This document shows, piece by piece, positions 16,102 to 27,000 of a DNA stretch of 64,000 nucleotides. How positions within the stretch are numbered: the first letter of the stretch is position 1; every line of letters begins with the position of its first letter. The stretch is from Streptococcus suis (GTDB lineage Bacteria > Bacillota > Bacilli > Lactobacillales > Streptococcaceae). Both the position numbers and the translations under genes were made by a program. The stretch is taken from contig NZ_POJD01000142.1 of assembly GCF_002960445.1 (NCBI RefSeq), positions 310,001 through 374,000 on the forward strand, given 5' to 3'. Under the pieces are notes generated by a model, which saw only the letters and a program-made list of their open reading frames with translations, was not told the origin of the DNA and did no database searches.

Positions 16102-16116
16102 AATTGGTCTAGTCAG
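16102..16116. promoter_or_regulatory. NagR/GntR-type operator-like site, distal
   Basis: AATTGGTCTAGTCAG sits just upstream of the glmS -35. Same orientation as the proximal copy, 78 bp centre to centre. Confidence 0.55.
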
Positions 16117-16159
16117 ATTTTGAAAATAAACCAGAAAATTGATTGAAAAAAGACCAGCC

Positions 16160-16702
16160 CTACTGGACCAGTCCTGTCTTAATAAAACCAAATTCTGAGA
16201 GGGGACTTAAACGGAAGGTCAGTCGCCCAATAATCTGTTTTTCAGCAATTAAACCAAAGCTACGGCTGTCCTGTCTATTTGTCCGAACGTCGTTCAGAAC
16301 CAGATAATGCTTTTTTGGAATACTGATATGTTGGCCACCAGTCAAGGTTGTGAGATTGAAATCTTCTGTATAACTCTCTTGAGAAGACGGAGTATGCAAA
16401 TAATTCTCTGCAACAATCACATCGTTTTTATATAAGACATCATCCATATATGTAACTGTTTCGTCTTCTATGGCTATAATTCGACTGACGTATTCTTTAC
16501 CTTCATGCCTATAGAGAACGAAATCCCCATGTGTTAAGTCAGCCTTGCGAACAGTTACAATAAAGTCGCCTTCTTTGATATAGTCATTTGCCATCTGGGA
16601 TGTGATGGTTACTGGTTCAAAAAACCATACTCTCAAACCAATCAATCCTAAAATCAACAGAATGACCAAACTTATCTGCTTTACTAAATCTCTCTTTACC
16701 AT
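16160..16702 (-). CDS. signal peptidase I-like protein lacking the catalytic dyad
   Basis: A 180-residue protein with an N-terminal transmembrane anchor (about residues 9-28) and the S26 signal-peptidase fold: PVTITSQMANDYIKEGDF, then EGKEYVSRIIAIEDETVTYM, LYKNDVIVAENYL, and box E NDVRTNRQDSRSFG. In active enzymes the first box has Ser-Met; here Gln36 precedes Met37. The general-base Lys of the YVKR box is Ser73. Both catalytic residues are therefore absent while the scaffold and box E remain. Related inactive homologues serve as chaperones for pilus assembly, but no pilus genes are in the window. The start at 16702 follows GGAGAG; an upstream in-frame ATG lacks a site. Confidence 0.78.
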   Translation of the reverse strand: MVKRDLVKQISLVILLILGLIGLRVWFFEPVTITSQMANDYIKEGDFIVTVRKADLTHGDFVLYRHEGKEYVSRIIAIEDETVTYMDDVLYKNDVIVAENYLHTPSSQESYTEDFNLTTLTGGQHISIPKKHYLVLNDVRTNRQDSRSFGLIAEKQIIGRLTFRLSPLSEFGFIKTGLVQ

Positions 16703-16740
16703 AATCTCTCCAATCAATACTATTATACCATAAATTCAGG

Positions 16741-17361
16741 CTATCCATTGATAAGATGATGGTATATTTCCTCTGCAATAACTTGATTTCCAAGAGGTGT
16801 CAAGTGCAAGCCATCGCTATAATATTCCAAATGGCCCTTGGTTAAGGGATAGAGGTTGATAACTGGCACATCCAATTCCTGACCAATGGCTGTAATAATG
16901 GTTTGCAATTCGTCTTCTATAATTTGATTATTGAGCCCGAAGCGACTGGTTGGCACGAAAGGTGGAATGACCAAGTAAAGATCTGGTTGGCTAGGTAAAC
17001 TCAAGTACCGCTCTGCCATTTCCTTGTATTCGCTAATAAATCTCTCCTTATTCCAGTATGGACCACGGCTGTCATTACTGCCGATCATGATAATGACAAT
17101 GTCCGCCTCGCTCTCAAGAGACAACTGGGCATTTTTCTCTTTAAAATAGGGATAATCCGACGTCGACTGAAGCGAACGGCCGCTCAAACCGAAATTGGAC
17201 ACCTGATAAAGATGCCCCAGCTTCTCTGCTAAAATACAGGGATAGGCATCTTTTTCACGGTTCTCCAGTCCGTAACCGTAGGTCAGGCTATCGCCAACTG
17301 TTGCAACTTTTATGGCCCCACTTCCGACTGTCAGGACCTCTGGATACATAATATCTGACAC
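16741..17361 (-). CDS. SGNH/GDSL-family hydrolase (GTG start)
   Basis: A 206-residue esterase-type hydrolase. Block I VATVGDSLTYGYG contains the nucleophilic Ser, block II is SNFGLSGRS, block III is IIMIGSNDSRG with the oxyanion-hole Asn, and block V is DGLHLTPLGNQV with the Asp-x-x-His pair. There is no signal peptide, so it is probably cytoplasmic; the substrate (acyl ester of lipid or carbohydrate) is not readable. The GTG at 17361 is chosen because GAGGAG is spaced 5 nt from it; an ATG four codons later has no such site. It reads away from the FAD oxidoreductase gene. Confidence 0.85.
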   Translation of the reverse strand: MSDIMYPEVLTVGSGAIKVATVGDSLTYGYGLENREKDAYPCILAEKLGHLYQVSNFGLSGRSLQSTSDYPYFKEKNAQLSLESEADIVIIMIGSNDSRGPYWNKERFISEYKEMAERYLSLPSQPDLYLVIPPFVPTSRFGLNNQIIEDELQTIITAIGQELDVPVINLYPLTKGHLEYYSDGLHLTPLGNQVIAEEIYHHLING

Positions 17362-17431
17362 GTGAACTCCTCTGTTTTTCTTATTTATCTATTGTACCAT
17401 CTTGAAAAAAATAAATAAACCCATGAATTTG

Positions 17432-17440
17432 TGATATAAT
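17432..17440 (+). promoter_or_regulatory. extended -10 promoter giving a probable leaderless mRNA
   Basis: TGATATAAT; the -10 hexamer is 17435-17440 and the start codon begins at 17447. Transcription would start at about the A of the ATG. No ribosome-binding sequence lies between. Confidence 0.55.
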
Positions 17441-17446
17441 GAACAT

Positions 17447-18553
17447 ATGAAAAACGTGATGATTATAGGCGGAGGGATTGTCGGCTCAACAGCCGCCTTT
17501 TACCTCTCCCAAGATGAAACTGTCAACCTCACCCTCATTGACCATGGTGTCGGCACCGCTACCCGTGCTGCTGCTGGGATTATCTGCCCTTGGATGGCTC
17601 AAAAGAAAAATAAAGATTGGTATAAACTGACTTCCGAAGGCGCAGTCTTCTATCGCAAATTAGTCGCAGATTTAGAGGCTACTGGAGCCAAGGATATTCC
17701 TTTCAAGCAAACTGGAACAATCGGCTTGAAGAGCAAGCCAGAATTGCTAGAAAAAATCCAAAAGATTGCGGAAGACCGCCGAGTTGACACTCCAACCATT
17801 GGTCAAATTACAAGCTTGCAAGGCGAAGAAATCAGCGATTATCTCCCACCGCTCAAACCAGACTTTTACGGCATTCATTTAGAAGGAGGCGGCCGTATCG
17901 ATGGTGGGCGTTTGATTGACATTTTGCAAGAAGAAGTTTTGAAAAATGGCGGAGCGCGTCTACAAGGACAAGCAAAACTGCTAGACGCTCACACTATCCA
18001 ACTAGATGGACAAGAGCTGACAGCCGACCACATCATCCTGGCTACAGGTGCCTGGCTACCACATATCCTAGAACCTCTTGGTTATCAGGTGGACGTCCGA
18101 CCACAAAAAGGACAATTGTTGGAATTAGACACCCAATACGACACTAATAACTGGCCAGTCTGTATGCCCTATGGGCAAATTGACATCTTGCCTTTTGAAA
18201 ATGGTAAAATCATTGTTGGAGCTACACACGAGGATGATATGGGTTACGACCTGACACTTGACCCGGAAAAAGTCCAAGCTATGCAAGATAAGGCTGCTGA
18301 ATTTATGCCAGACCTAGCCAACTATTCCGTTGCCAGAACACGGATCGGAACCCGTGCCTACACTTCAAACTATGCACCCTTTTATGGCAATATCGGAGAC
18401 ATGAAGAATGTTTGGGTTGCTAGCGGTCTAGGCTCCTCTGGTTTGACAAATGGTCCATTCATCGGCTGGCAAATCGCTCAAGAAATTTTAGGGAAGGAAA
18501 CCAGTTTCGACCGTACAGCCTATTCACCTAATAACTATATACAAAAACTATAA
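17447..18553 (+). CDS. FAD-dependent oxidoreductase, DadA/glycine-oxidase type
   Basis: A 368-residue flavoprotein of the DAO superfamily. The N-terminus VMIIGGGIVGSTAAFYLS is the dinucleotide-binding GxGxxG fold, followed by HGVGTATRAAAGIICPW, the typical region of this branch. ILATGAWLPHIL and the C-terminal RTRIGTRAYTSNYAPF and ASGLGSSGLTNGPFIGWQIA complete the FAD site. Members oxidise glycine, sarcosine or D-amino acids; substrate not determined. It has no Shine-Dalgarno sequence and its -10 box lies 6 nt before the ATG. A hairpin follows 8 nt after the stop. Confidence 0.87.
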   Translation: MKNVMIIGGGIVGSTAAFYLSQDETVNLTLIDHGVGTATRAAAGIICPWMAQKKNKDWYKLTSEGAVFYRKLVADLEATGAKDIPFKQTGTIGLKSKPELLEKIQKIAEDRRVDTPTIGQITSLQGEEISDYLPPLKPDFYGIHLEGGGRIDGGRLIDILQEEVLKNGGARLQGQAKLLDAHTIQLDGQELTADHIILATGAWLPHILEPLGYQVDVRPQKGQLLELDTQYDTNNWPVCMPYGQIDILPFENGKIIVGATHEDDMGYDLTLDPEKVQAMQDKAAEFMPDLANYSVARTRIGTRAYTSNYAPFYGNIGDMKNVWVASGLGSSGLTNGPFIGWQIAQEILGKETSFDRTAYSPNNYIQKL

Positions 18554-18560
18554 TATAGCT

Positions 18561-18590
18561 AAAAGGCCACTCATTCTGAGCAGCCTTTTT
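18561..18590. terminator. convergent terminator between the oxidoreductase and IdeSsuis genes
   Basis: AAAAGGCCACTC, loop, GAGCAGCCTTTTT, with A-run on the left and T-run on the right so it can act in both directions. Confidence 0.75.
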
Positions 18591-18592
18591 AT

Positions 18593-21274
18593 TTACTGTT
18601 TCCTTTTTAAAAATGATGAAGCCAATAACCAGTAACTCATTAAGCCCGTCACTAAGAGAGCAAAAACAGCCAAATAAGGCAAGGAAACATGGCTACTCTC
18701 CATTTCATCTTTTGAGTCTATCATTACTTTTACTAGTTTTTCCTGTGTAGATGTATCTTGTTGTTGGGACAGTGTACTTCCAATTTTAGCAAGGCTAGCA
18801 TCTTGTTGTCCATCTACTGTTTCATTTTTGAAAATCATCTCATCATGGCTTACGAAATGCCTGCTATAATTTATAAGTTCGAATCTAGTAGATTCTTGAG
18901 AGGCTGTTTCCAAATGATTTAAATGTTTTAACTGAAGAGAAGGAAATTCATTATCATTAACACTAGTTATCACATGAACTGTCTCCGCCATCCTATTCCT
19001 TGATTCACTTACATTTTCTATTTTTGTAACTTTCTCTTTGATAGTACTGCTAAAAATTGAAATGTATCCTACTTGAAAATCATGTCGAACTGAATCACCA
19101 TGAATAGATAGATGACCTAAGGGCAAGTCATATTTAACTGAATCACCATGAATAGATAGATGACCTGAGGGCAATTCGTGTCGAACTGAATCACCATGTA
19201 TAGATAGATGACCTGAGGGCAATTCGTGTCGAACTGAGTCACCATGAATAGATAGATAACCTAAAGGCAAATCATATCTAACTGAATCACCATGAATAGA
19301 TAGATGACCTAAGGGCAAATCATATCTAACTGAATCACCATGTATAGATAGATGACCTGAGGGCAATTCGTGTCGAACTGAATCACCATGAATAGATAGA
19401 TGACCTAAAGGCAAATCATATCTAACTGAATCACCATGAATAGATAGATGACCTAAGGGCAAATCATATCTAACTGAATCACCATGAATGGATAGATGAC
19501 CTAAAGGCAAATCATGTCGAACTGAATCACCATGAATAGATAGATGACCTAAGGGTAAGTCATATTTAACTGAATCACCATGAATAGATAGATGACCTGA
19601 GGGCAAATCATGTCGAACTGAGTTTCCATGAACAATAAGATTCCCAAACGGTCTATCGTAAGCTAGAGCTTGCCCAACAGATTTCATGGGAAACCGTAAA
19701 CTTTGCAGAGCGGATTGCAAGATTTCTGATAGTTCCTGCTTTTCCCTAACTTGATTGATTTGCTCCAGACCCTCAAGATATGTTTCTTCGATTAGGGCAA
19801 TATAAGACCTTTCTTCCTTCTCCGAAAAACCCTCTTGATCACGAATAGCTTGGTGTAAGACTAATTTAGCTTCAGAAAGCTTCTGTCTGGCAGTCTGTTT
19901 TTCATCTTCCAATCCATTGAAATAAGTTTCCCAGTGCTTCCTACCAAGATTGATGGTATGAACGTAGTCCAAGTGTGAACCAAAAGAATTTCTGACAACA
20001 TTATTATTCAGACGAGGATTTCCAGAAGTATCCTGAGTAATACCCATTCGTTTCAAGCCAATGGGACCATGCTGATCATCAGAATCCGTAATGTAAACCG
20101 CACGAATTTGCCCTTTATCATCATACTCTGCTCCCCATACCGTTACAATATGAGTAGTCGTCCCAAAGGTTCTATAGGACAGGCCAAGCAAGCTTTGATT
20201 TTCTAAGTTGGTTCGAACCAAATTCCCAAAATAGCGGTAATCTCCACTAAACATTCGGTCAGTCAGCTTTTTCTCGTGAAAGACCTCATGGAAAAAACCA
20301 CCCCGTTTATCTGGCACTAAATCTGGATTTTCTAAATTGACCCCTCCATGATTTTTAGGGGAATAGCCATTGATAAATAAGTCCACCAAAGCATCAGACA
20401 CAAAGCCATTCAAGCGGTGCCCATAGTAGGTCTTGAAAAGGTTAAAAATACGGCTATTTTGTTGGTCTTCAAAAGAATTTGGATAGCGTCGTACATCCGT
20501 CAAAGGATAATCTTGCTGATTTTCTGCTGAACTATATTTTTCCTCAATGAAACGCTGAACATAAGGACCATTCTGTTCCAACCACCAATGCAACATATTA
20601 GAAGAAACAGCAGCAAAACACAAGTTCAAATCTTCTAAGGAAGCATCCAAGCTCTTATTTGCATCATAATAACCCTTTCCGGCTTCATAAGGCATGGTAT
20701 ACTCAATGAATTCTCCCGTTACTTCTTTTTTAAAATCACCGCCTTGCCCCATGCTAGGAGGCGTTATACCTTGTGCCCAAATAATTTCTCTGTACTGACC
20801 ATCTTCGCTAGTATAAAGACTGATAGGCTGTTCAACCACATCTTTCTGGACTGCTACTGGTAGATTAGAAGGGAGGCTACTATCTTCGTACTCAGGGATG
20901 GCCATCGTTTCCAAGTCTGCACGGATTTCGATACTTGTAGGATCTAAAAGCTGTTCAACATTCGGTTCAAGCAACTCATTTTCCTGCTCAGAAGGGGCTA
21001 CTTCATTCTCACTAGCTTGAGCTAGGTTGTCACTTCCCACTAAAATATTCAGACCTGTAAGCGCGCCATCATTCTCTTGCTCTTCTTCTGCCTCCTCTAT
21101 GATTTCAATCGCATGTGGAACCAAGCCTTCCTCCACCTGGACAGCTTCTCCTTCCAAAGCAGAAATCATTTCTGCCTTGGCAGATAGAACAAATTGATTG
21201 GTAAGAAAAAGAAAAGCTACTGGAACTAAACCAACTTCTAGTTTTCTCAACGAAAAACGAATGTGAATGCCCAT
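18593..21274 (-). CDS. ideSsuis: IgM-degrading cysteine protease IdeSsuis (Mac-1 family) with repeats
   Basis: An 893-residue surface protease. The N-terminus FSLRKLEVGLVPVAFLFLT is a YSIRK-like signal peptide. An acidic stretch follows, then the Mac-1/IdeS papain-like domain (about 150-450): catalytic Cys219 in NLCFAAVSSNMLHWW, His375 in TTTHIVTVWGAEY, Asp397/Asp399 in YITDSDD. The family cleaves immunoglobulin heavy chains; the S. suis enzyme is specific for porcine IgM and blocks complement killing. A helical segment, then 12 tandem 16-residue repeats, and a C-terminal membrane segment (PYLAVFALLVTGLMSYWLL) ending KRKQ follow. There is no LPXTG, so anchoring is by that span. It is monocistronic. 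Confidence 0.9.
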   Translation of the reverse strand: MGIHIRFSLRKLEVGLVPVAFLFLTNQFVLSAKAEMISALEGEAVQVEEGLVPHAIEIIEEAEEEQENDGALTGLNILVGSDNLAQASENEVAPSEQENELLEPNVEQLLDPTSIEIRADLETMAIPEYEDSSLPSNLPVAVQKDVVEQPISLYTSEDGQYREIIWAQGITPPSMGQGGDFKKEVTGEFIEYTMPYEAGKGYYDANKSLDASLEDLNLCFAAVSSNMLHWWLEQNGPYVQRFIEEKYSSAENQQDYPLTDVRRYPNSFEDQQNSRIFNLFKTYYGHRLNGFVSDALVDLFINGYSPKNHGGVNLENPDLVPDKRGGFFHEVFHEKKLTDRMFSGDYRYFGNLVRTNLENQSLLGLSYRTFGTTTHIVTVWGAEYDDKGQIRAVYITDSDDQHGPIGLKRMGITQDTSGNPRLNNNVVRNSFGSHLDYVHTINLGRKHWETYFNGLEDEKQTARQKLSEAKLVLHQAIRDQEGFSEKEERSYIALIEETYLEGLEQINQVREKQELSEILQSALQSLRFPMKSVGQALAYDRPFGNLIVHGNSVRHDLPSGHLSIHGDSVKYDLPLGHLSIHGDSVRHDLPLGHLSIHGDSVRYDLPLGHLSIHGDSVRYDLPLGHLSIHGDSVRHELPSGHLSIHGDSVRYDLPLGHLSIHGDSVRYDLPLGYLSIHGDSVRHELPSGHLSIHGDSVRHELPSGHLSIHGDSVKYDLPLGHLSIHGDSVRHDFQVGYISIFSSTIKEKVTKIENVSESRNRMAETVHVITSVNDNEFPSLQLKHLNHLETASQESTRFELINYSRHFVSHDEMIFKNETVDGQQDASLAKIGSTLSQQQDTSTQEKLVKVMIDSKDEMESSHVSLPYLAVFALLVTGLMSYWLLASSFLKRKQ
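19070..19645 (-). repeat. 12 x 48-bp in-frame tandem repeat of the IgM protease
   Basis: Exactly 576 bp, coding 12 units of 16 residues with consensus GHLSIHGDSVRYDLPL. The first unit (GNLIVHGNSVRHDLPS) and last unit (ending HDFQV) are divergent, and a 13th remnant GYISIFSS follows. The variable sites are mainly R/K-Y/H and D/E plus the final L or S, suggesting copy number changes by slippage or recombination. Confidence 0.93.
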
Positions 21275-21305
21275 ATGTCCATCTCTTTCAACTTATTCAC
21301 CTTAT

Positions 21306-21334
21306 ATTATATCAATACAATTTGAATTTTGCAA
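21306..21334 (-). promoter_or_regulatory. promoter of the IdeSsuis gene
   Basis: Minus strand TTGCAA (21329-21334), 17-bp spacer, TATAAT (21306-21311), about 32 nt before the start codon. Confidence 0.7.
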
Positions 21335-21350
21335 AATCATACCATATATT

Positions 21351-21399
21351 AAAAAAGCCTATCATTCAAGCTAAGGAGCTTGATAGAATAGGCTTTTTC
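21351..21399 (-). terminator. terminator of pyk
   Basis: Long stem with AAAAAGCCTAT..CAAGCT opposed by AGCTTG..ATAGGCTTTTT, 9 nt after the pyk stop, T-runs on both strands. Confidence 0.8.
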
Positions 21400-21407
21400 T
21401 TTATACA

Positions 21408-22913
21408 TTATTTTACAGTGCGGATACGCATAGTGTTTGTTGAACCAGCAACACCTACTGGAACACCTGCAACGATAACAATATCATCGCCTGCTTCAAC
21501 CAAACCTTGCTCTTTAGCAACACGCTCAGCCAAGTCAAACATATCATCTGTAGAAGCTGGTTTCTCAGTCACAACTGGAATGACACCCCAGTTCAACATC
21601 ATTGATTTTTGAACTTTTTCAGTGAAGGTTACAGCCAAGATGTCTGAATCTGGACGGTATTTAGAGATAGCACGTGCTGAATAACCAGTTTCAGTAACTG
21701 TTACAACCAACTTGATATTCATTGAGTGGCAAGCATCCTTAACTGCTGATGCAACAACCTCTGTCTTAGAAGCACGATTGAAGTTATCTGAATTCAAACG
21801 ACCGTATTCGTTCAAAAGAGTTTGTGCATTCTTAGCGATTGCTGCCATTGTACGAACAGACTCAACTGGGTATTTACCGTTTGCAGACTCACCAGAAAGC
21901 ATTGTAGCATCAGTACCGTCGATAACAGCGTTAAAGACGTCTGAAACTTCTGAACGAGTTGCACGTGGTTTTTCAGTCATTGTTTCCAACATGTTTGTCG
22001 CTGTGATCACTGCTTTACCAGCCGCATTCACTTTCGTGATGATCATTTTTTGATAAACTGGAACCATTTCAAATGGAACTTCGATACCCATGTCACCACG
22101 AGCAATCATGATACCATCTGAAGCTTCAATGATTTCATCAATGTTGTCGATACCTTGTTGGTTTTCGATTTTTGAGAAGAGTTGAACGTGCTCATTACCT
22201 GTTTCTTTAAGGATGTTACGCACTTCTTCTACGTCTTTTGCAGAACGAACGAATGAAATAGCGATAAAGTTCAAACCTTGCTCCAAACCGAAGCGGATGT
22301 CTGCGTTATCACGATCTGCAAGCGCTGGGAAAGGAATTTTAGTGTAAGGGATGTTTACACCTTTTTGTTTAGCAATAACGCCGTCGTTTTCAACAACTAC
22401 TACAAATTCACGTTTTTCAGCATCTTTTTCAACAACAGTCAAGCCAAGCTTACCATCGTCAACAAGAACTTGTTTACCAACTTCAACATCATCAAAGACA
22501 TCCAAGCCACCAGCAACGTTCAAAGCGATTACTTCGCGAGTTGACTTGATACCTTGCTTAGTTGCAACACGGATTTTCTCACCAGTTGTGTAAGCAAACT
22601 CTTTAGCTTCACCTTCAAACAATTCTGTACGGATTTCTGGACCTTTTGTATCCAACAAGAAACCAACTTTTTTACCAGCGATTTCTTCTGCACGACGTAC
22701 AGTCGCCATACGATCACCTTGCTCTTGGTGGTCACCATGTGAGAAGTTGAAACGGAATACGTTAGCACCTTCAGTAATCAATTGGGCAATATTTTTTGCT
22801 GAAGCTTCAACATCTAGTTTTTCACCCCAGTAACCATCTTCACCGAATTTTTTACCGCCACGGATTTCTACCGCAGGACCAAGGGTTGCAACGATTTTTA
22901 CACGTTTATTCAT
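21408..22913 (-). CDS. pyk: pyruvate kinase
   Basis: A 501-residue glycolytic enzyme converting phosphoenolpyruvate and ADP to pyruvate and ATP. Start MNKRVKIVATLGPA; substrate loop FRFNFSHGDHQ; SKIENQQGIDNIDEI and IMIARGDMGIEVP (active-site metal Asp and Lys region); VITATNMLETMTEKPRATRSEVSDV signature; C-terminal allosteric domain ending GSTNTMRIRTVK. Codon use is strongly biased, as expected for a highly expressed gene. It follows pfkA by 63 nt on the same strand. Confidence 0.97.
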   Translation of the reverse strand: MNKRVKIVATLGPAVEIRGGKKFGEDGYWGEKLDVEASAKNIAQLITEGANVFRFNFSHGDHQEQGDRMATVRRAEEIAGKKVGFLLDTKGPEIRTELFEGEAKEFAYTTGEKIRVATKQGIKSTREVIALNVAGGLDVFDDVEVGKQVLVDDGKLGLTVVEKDAEKREFVVVVENDGVIAKQKGVNIPYTKIPFPALADRDNADIRFGLEQGLNFIAISFVRSAKDVEEVRNILKETGNEHVQLFSKIENQQGIDNIDEIIEASDGIMIARGDMGIEVPFEMVPVYQKMIITKVNAAGKAVITATNMLETMTEKPRATRSEVSDVFNAVIDGTDATMLSGESANGKYPVESVRTMAAIAKNAQTLLNEYGRLNSDNFNRASKTEVVASAVKDACHSMNIKLVVTVTETGYSARAISKYRPDSDILAVTFTEKVQKSMMLNWGVIPVVTEKPASTDDMFDLAERVAKEQGLVEAGDDIVIVAGVPVGVAGSTNTMRIRTVK

Positions 22914-22976
22914 CTAACAAAAACTCCTTTTAAATATACTGGTCTTATGACCCTAGTTAACAAATGTATTCAGAAA

Positions 22977-24008
<1,032 letters not shown>

Positions 24009-24069
24009 TCAATTTAACTGCCTTATTATAACACACTTAGGCAGAACTTGCTTGACTTTTTGCCATTTT

Positions 24070-27000
24070 TTAACGAAAAACCGTTTTCATGACAAATTCT
24101 CTCAACTCTTCCTCTAATTGAGGCGTTTTCATAACCTTATAGTGCTCCGCTTGAATAGTCTGATTGGAGTCTTGATAGTGGAGAATAACCGGAATACTTC
24201 CCTTATATTTTTCCAAAATCCGAGCAACTGCATGGTCATGCTCCCTGTTTTCCAACAAAATCCAAAATTTTTCCAGACTGACTGGCTCCATTTGTTCTAA
24301 AACCAGTTGCATTTGTCCATCTCGTTCCTGTACCCTTCCTGTCATGTAGGCAATTGTCCCTTCTCTCAGGTCTTGAGAAAATTGACGATAGCTTTCTGGA
24401 AAGAGCGTCACATCTAGCTTTCTCTTAGTATCGGTTACCTGGAGAAAGGCCATCTGTTCACCCGTTTTCTTAGTCCGAATCAAGCGGATGGATTGAATTT
24501 GCACCAGGATGGTCACCCGACTAGCTACCACCAAATCAGCTAGGTCTGTAAGAGCTCGCTTGGACTCACGGCAGATGTTGACCAAGGGATGTGGACTAAT
24601 GCCAACTCCAAGTAAACTTTGTTCTAATCCAAATTTTTCAGCCTCACTAAAATCCTCTGCCTCTGTCCAGCTATAATTTTCCTCCGCAAAAAAGGTCCCA
24701 AATGCCTCAGCAAAGACAAAGAGATTGTCTAGGTTTTCTAGAATTTTCTTTCTATTGCTTTCAAACTCATCAAACAAACCAATTTGAATAAGAGGGACCA
24801 AGAGTTCTTTCTTCTTATAATTGTCAGGAAGCTTCAAGACAAAATCTTCCACTGACTTGTATGGACGTTGGTCCAGTATCCAGAGGGCAAAATCCTTAGG
24901 CAGACCCTTCAAGGTTTTCAAGCCCAGAAAAATCTGGTCCTTGTCAAACTTATCATAGTAGGGCACGGTATTGATAGATAACTTGGCAACTTTAAAGTCA
25001 AATTGCAAGGCATCCTCGATGTAAGCACTGCTTGAATGATTGAGCATAACGTCAAAAAAGACATCTGGATAATGGCTCTTAAAGTAGGCCATCTGAAAGG
25101 CTAGGGCCGAATAGGCATAGGCATGACTGCGGTTGAAACCGTAGCCTGCAAATTTGGCCATCATGGCAAAAATTTCTCTGGCTTTTCCTTCCTCATGCCC
25201 CCGCTCACGCGCACCTGCCAGAAACTCGTTTTCCATGGCCTGCATTTCTTGAGCATTTTTCTTGGACATGGCCCTACGAAGCAAGTCGGCTTTCCCCAAT
25301 GTAAAACCCGCATAGACCTGAGCTATCTGCATAACCTGCTCCTGATAGAGCATGATGCCGTAGGTCCCTTCCAAAATCGGTGCAATGGATGGATCCAGCA
25401 GGTCAATTCTTTCCTGCCCATGTTTGCGTTTGACAAAATTATCCGAGTAATCACTGGCACCAGGTCGGTTCAAACTGGTAGTGGCTACCACATCCTCAAA
25501 TCGCTCTGGGCGAACCCGTTGTAACAGGCTAATGGCACCCGGTTGTTCAAACTGGAAAATCCCCTTGGTCTTACCTGCCGCAAAAAGTTCCAAGGTTTTT
25601 CTATCTTCTAAATCAATCTGGGCAATGTCAATTTCTTTCTGGTAGCGTTCTCGAACCCCTTCTGCCATTTTTTGCACAAAGGTCAGATTTCGCAGACCAA
25701 GAAAGTCCATCTTGAGCAAGCCATTGGCCTCTACTGCATGGGCGTCATACTGGGTCACCAGCATATCATCCCCTATTTTCAAGGGAATGGTATTTGTCAA
25801 TTCCTCGTCACTCATGACCACACCGGCTGCGTGAATGGAAGTCTGACGAGGTTGGCCCTCGATTTGCTGGGCAATGGCAAAGGCTTTTTGGTACTCGATT
25901 TTACTATTGATAATCTGTCTGAAGGCTGCGTTACGTTGATATGCTGATGAAAGATTATCCTTAAATGAGATTTTCTTGGTAATATTGGTCAACTCATACT
26001 CAGGAGTTCCAAAGCGTTTGAACACATCGCGGATAGCCTGCTTGGCACCAAAGGTTGAATAGGTCACAATCTGGGCAGCGTGGGTAGAACCGTAACGGTC
26101 CCGCACATAACGAATAAAGTCAGGGCGATGAATATCTGGAATATCAATATCAATATCCGGCATGCTATAGCGTTCATTATTTAAAAAACGTTCAAAGAGT
26201 AGCTGGTGTTTAACGGGGTCGATACCTGTAATATTCAAGGAATAGGCAACCAAGCTCCCCACCGCAGAACCACGTCCCATGCCCATATAGTAGCCTTGAC
26301 TACGTCCAAATCGGAGCAGGTCCCAGACAATCAAAAAATAATCATCAAAGCCCATCTCATGAATAATGGACAGCTCTCTTTCCAGCCGTTCCTGATAGAC
26401 AGCCCCCGTCAATCCTTTTTCTTCCAAGCCCTGATAGGCTTTCTCCTGCAATTCTTCCACCGCAGGTCGCTCACGGTTGAAACGAGGTAACTTCAAGTCT
26501 GTATTTAATTGGTAGGAAATACCTGCTAGCAAATCACGCAGATTGTCTACCGCCTGAGGAAAACGACTGGAAAATAGACTGGTTAAACTATCCGCAGATA
26601 AAAGAATTTGTTTCTTATCCAAATCCGCCACTTGATTGAGCGGAACATTGTCTCGAATGGCATGAAGAACCTGCAAGCTCTCCAACTGTTCCTCTTCAAA
26701 GAAGCGAACGGTATGTATAGGAAGAATTGGGCCATGAAAATCTTGAACAGGTGTATCCCTTGTTACTCCAACATAATAATCCAGCCCAATATCCAGCTGT
26801 TCAATCCCTGAAAAATAGGGAATGATGATAGCGATATCCACTAAATACTGGCGAATATCTTCAAAGTTATCCTGTCCAGTCATTTTTGCAGTCGATATTT
26901 TCAAGAGATTTCGATAGCCCTTGGTGGTCAAAGCAATCAACTGAGTTGTCAATTCTCGCTCTCGCCCCTCCAACTGCCAGTCCAATTCACAGCCGATGAT

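Noticed and set aside
15976..16160. glmS ribozyme
   Set aside because: The upstream region is only about 185 bp, holds promoter and operators, and lacks the conserved ribozyme core; streptococci are not known to carry it.
15982..16191. 69-codon frame upstream of glmS
   Set aside because: It runs over the glmS promoter and operators and overlaps the end of the signal-peptidase-like gene; no ribosome site.
19070..19645. Possible CRISPR array (regular 48-bp repeats)
   Set aside because: Repeats are contiguous without spacers, in frame and coding; there are no cas genes.
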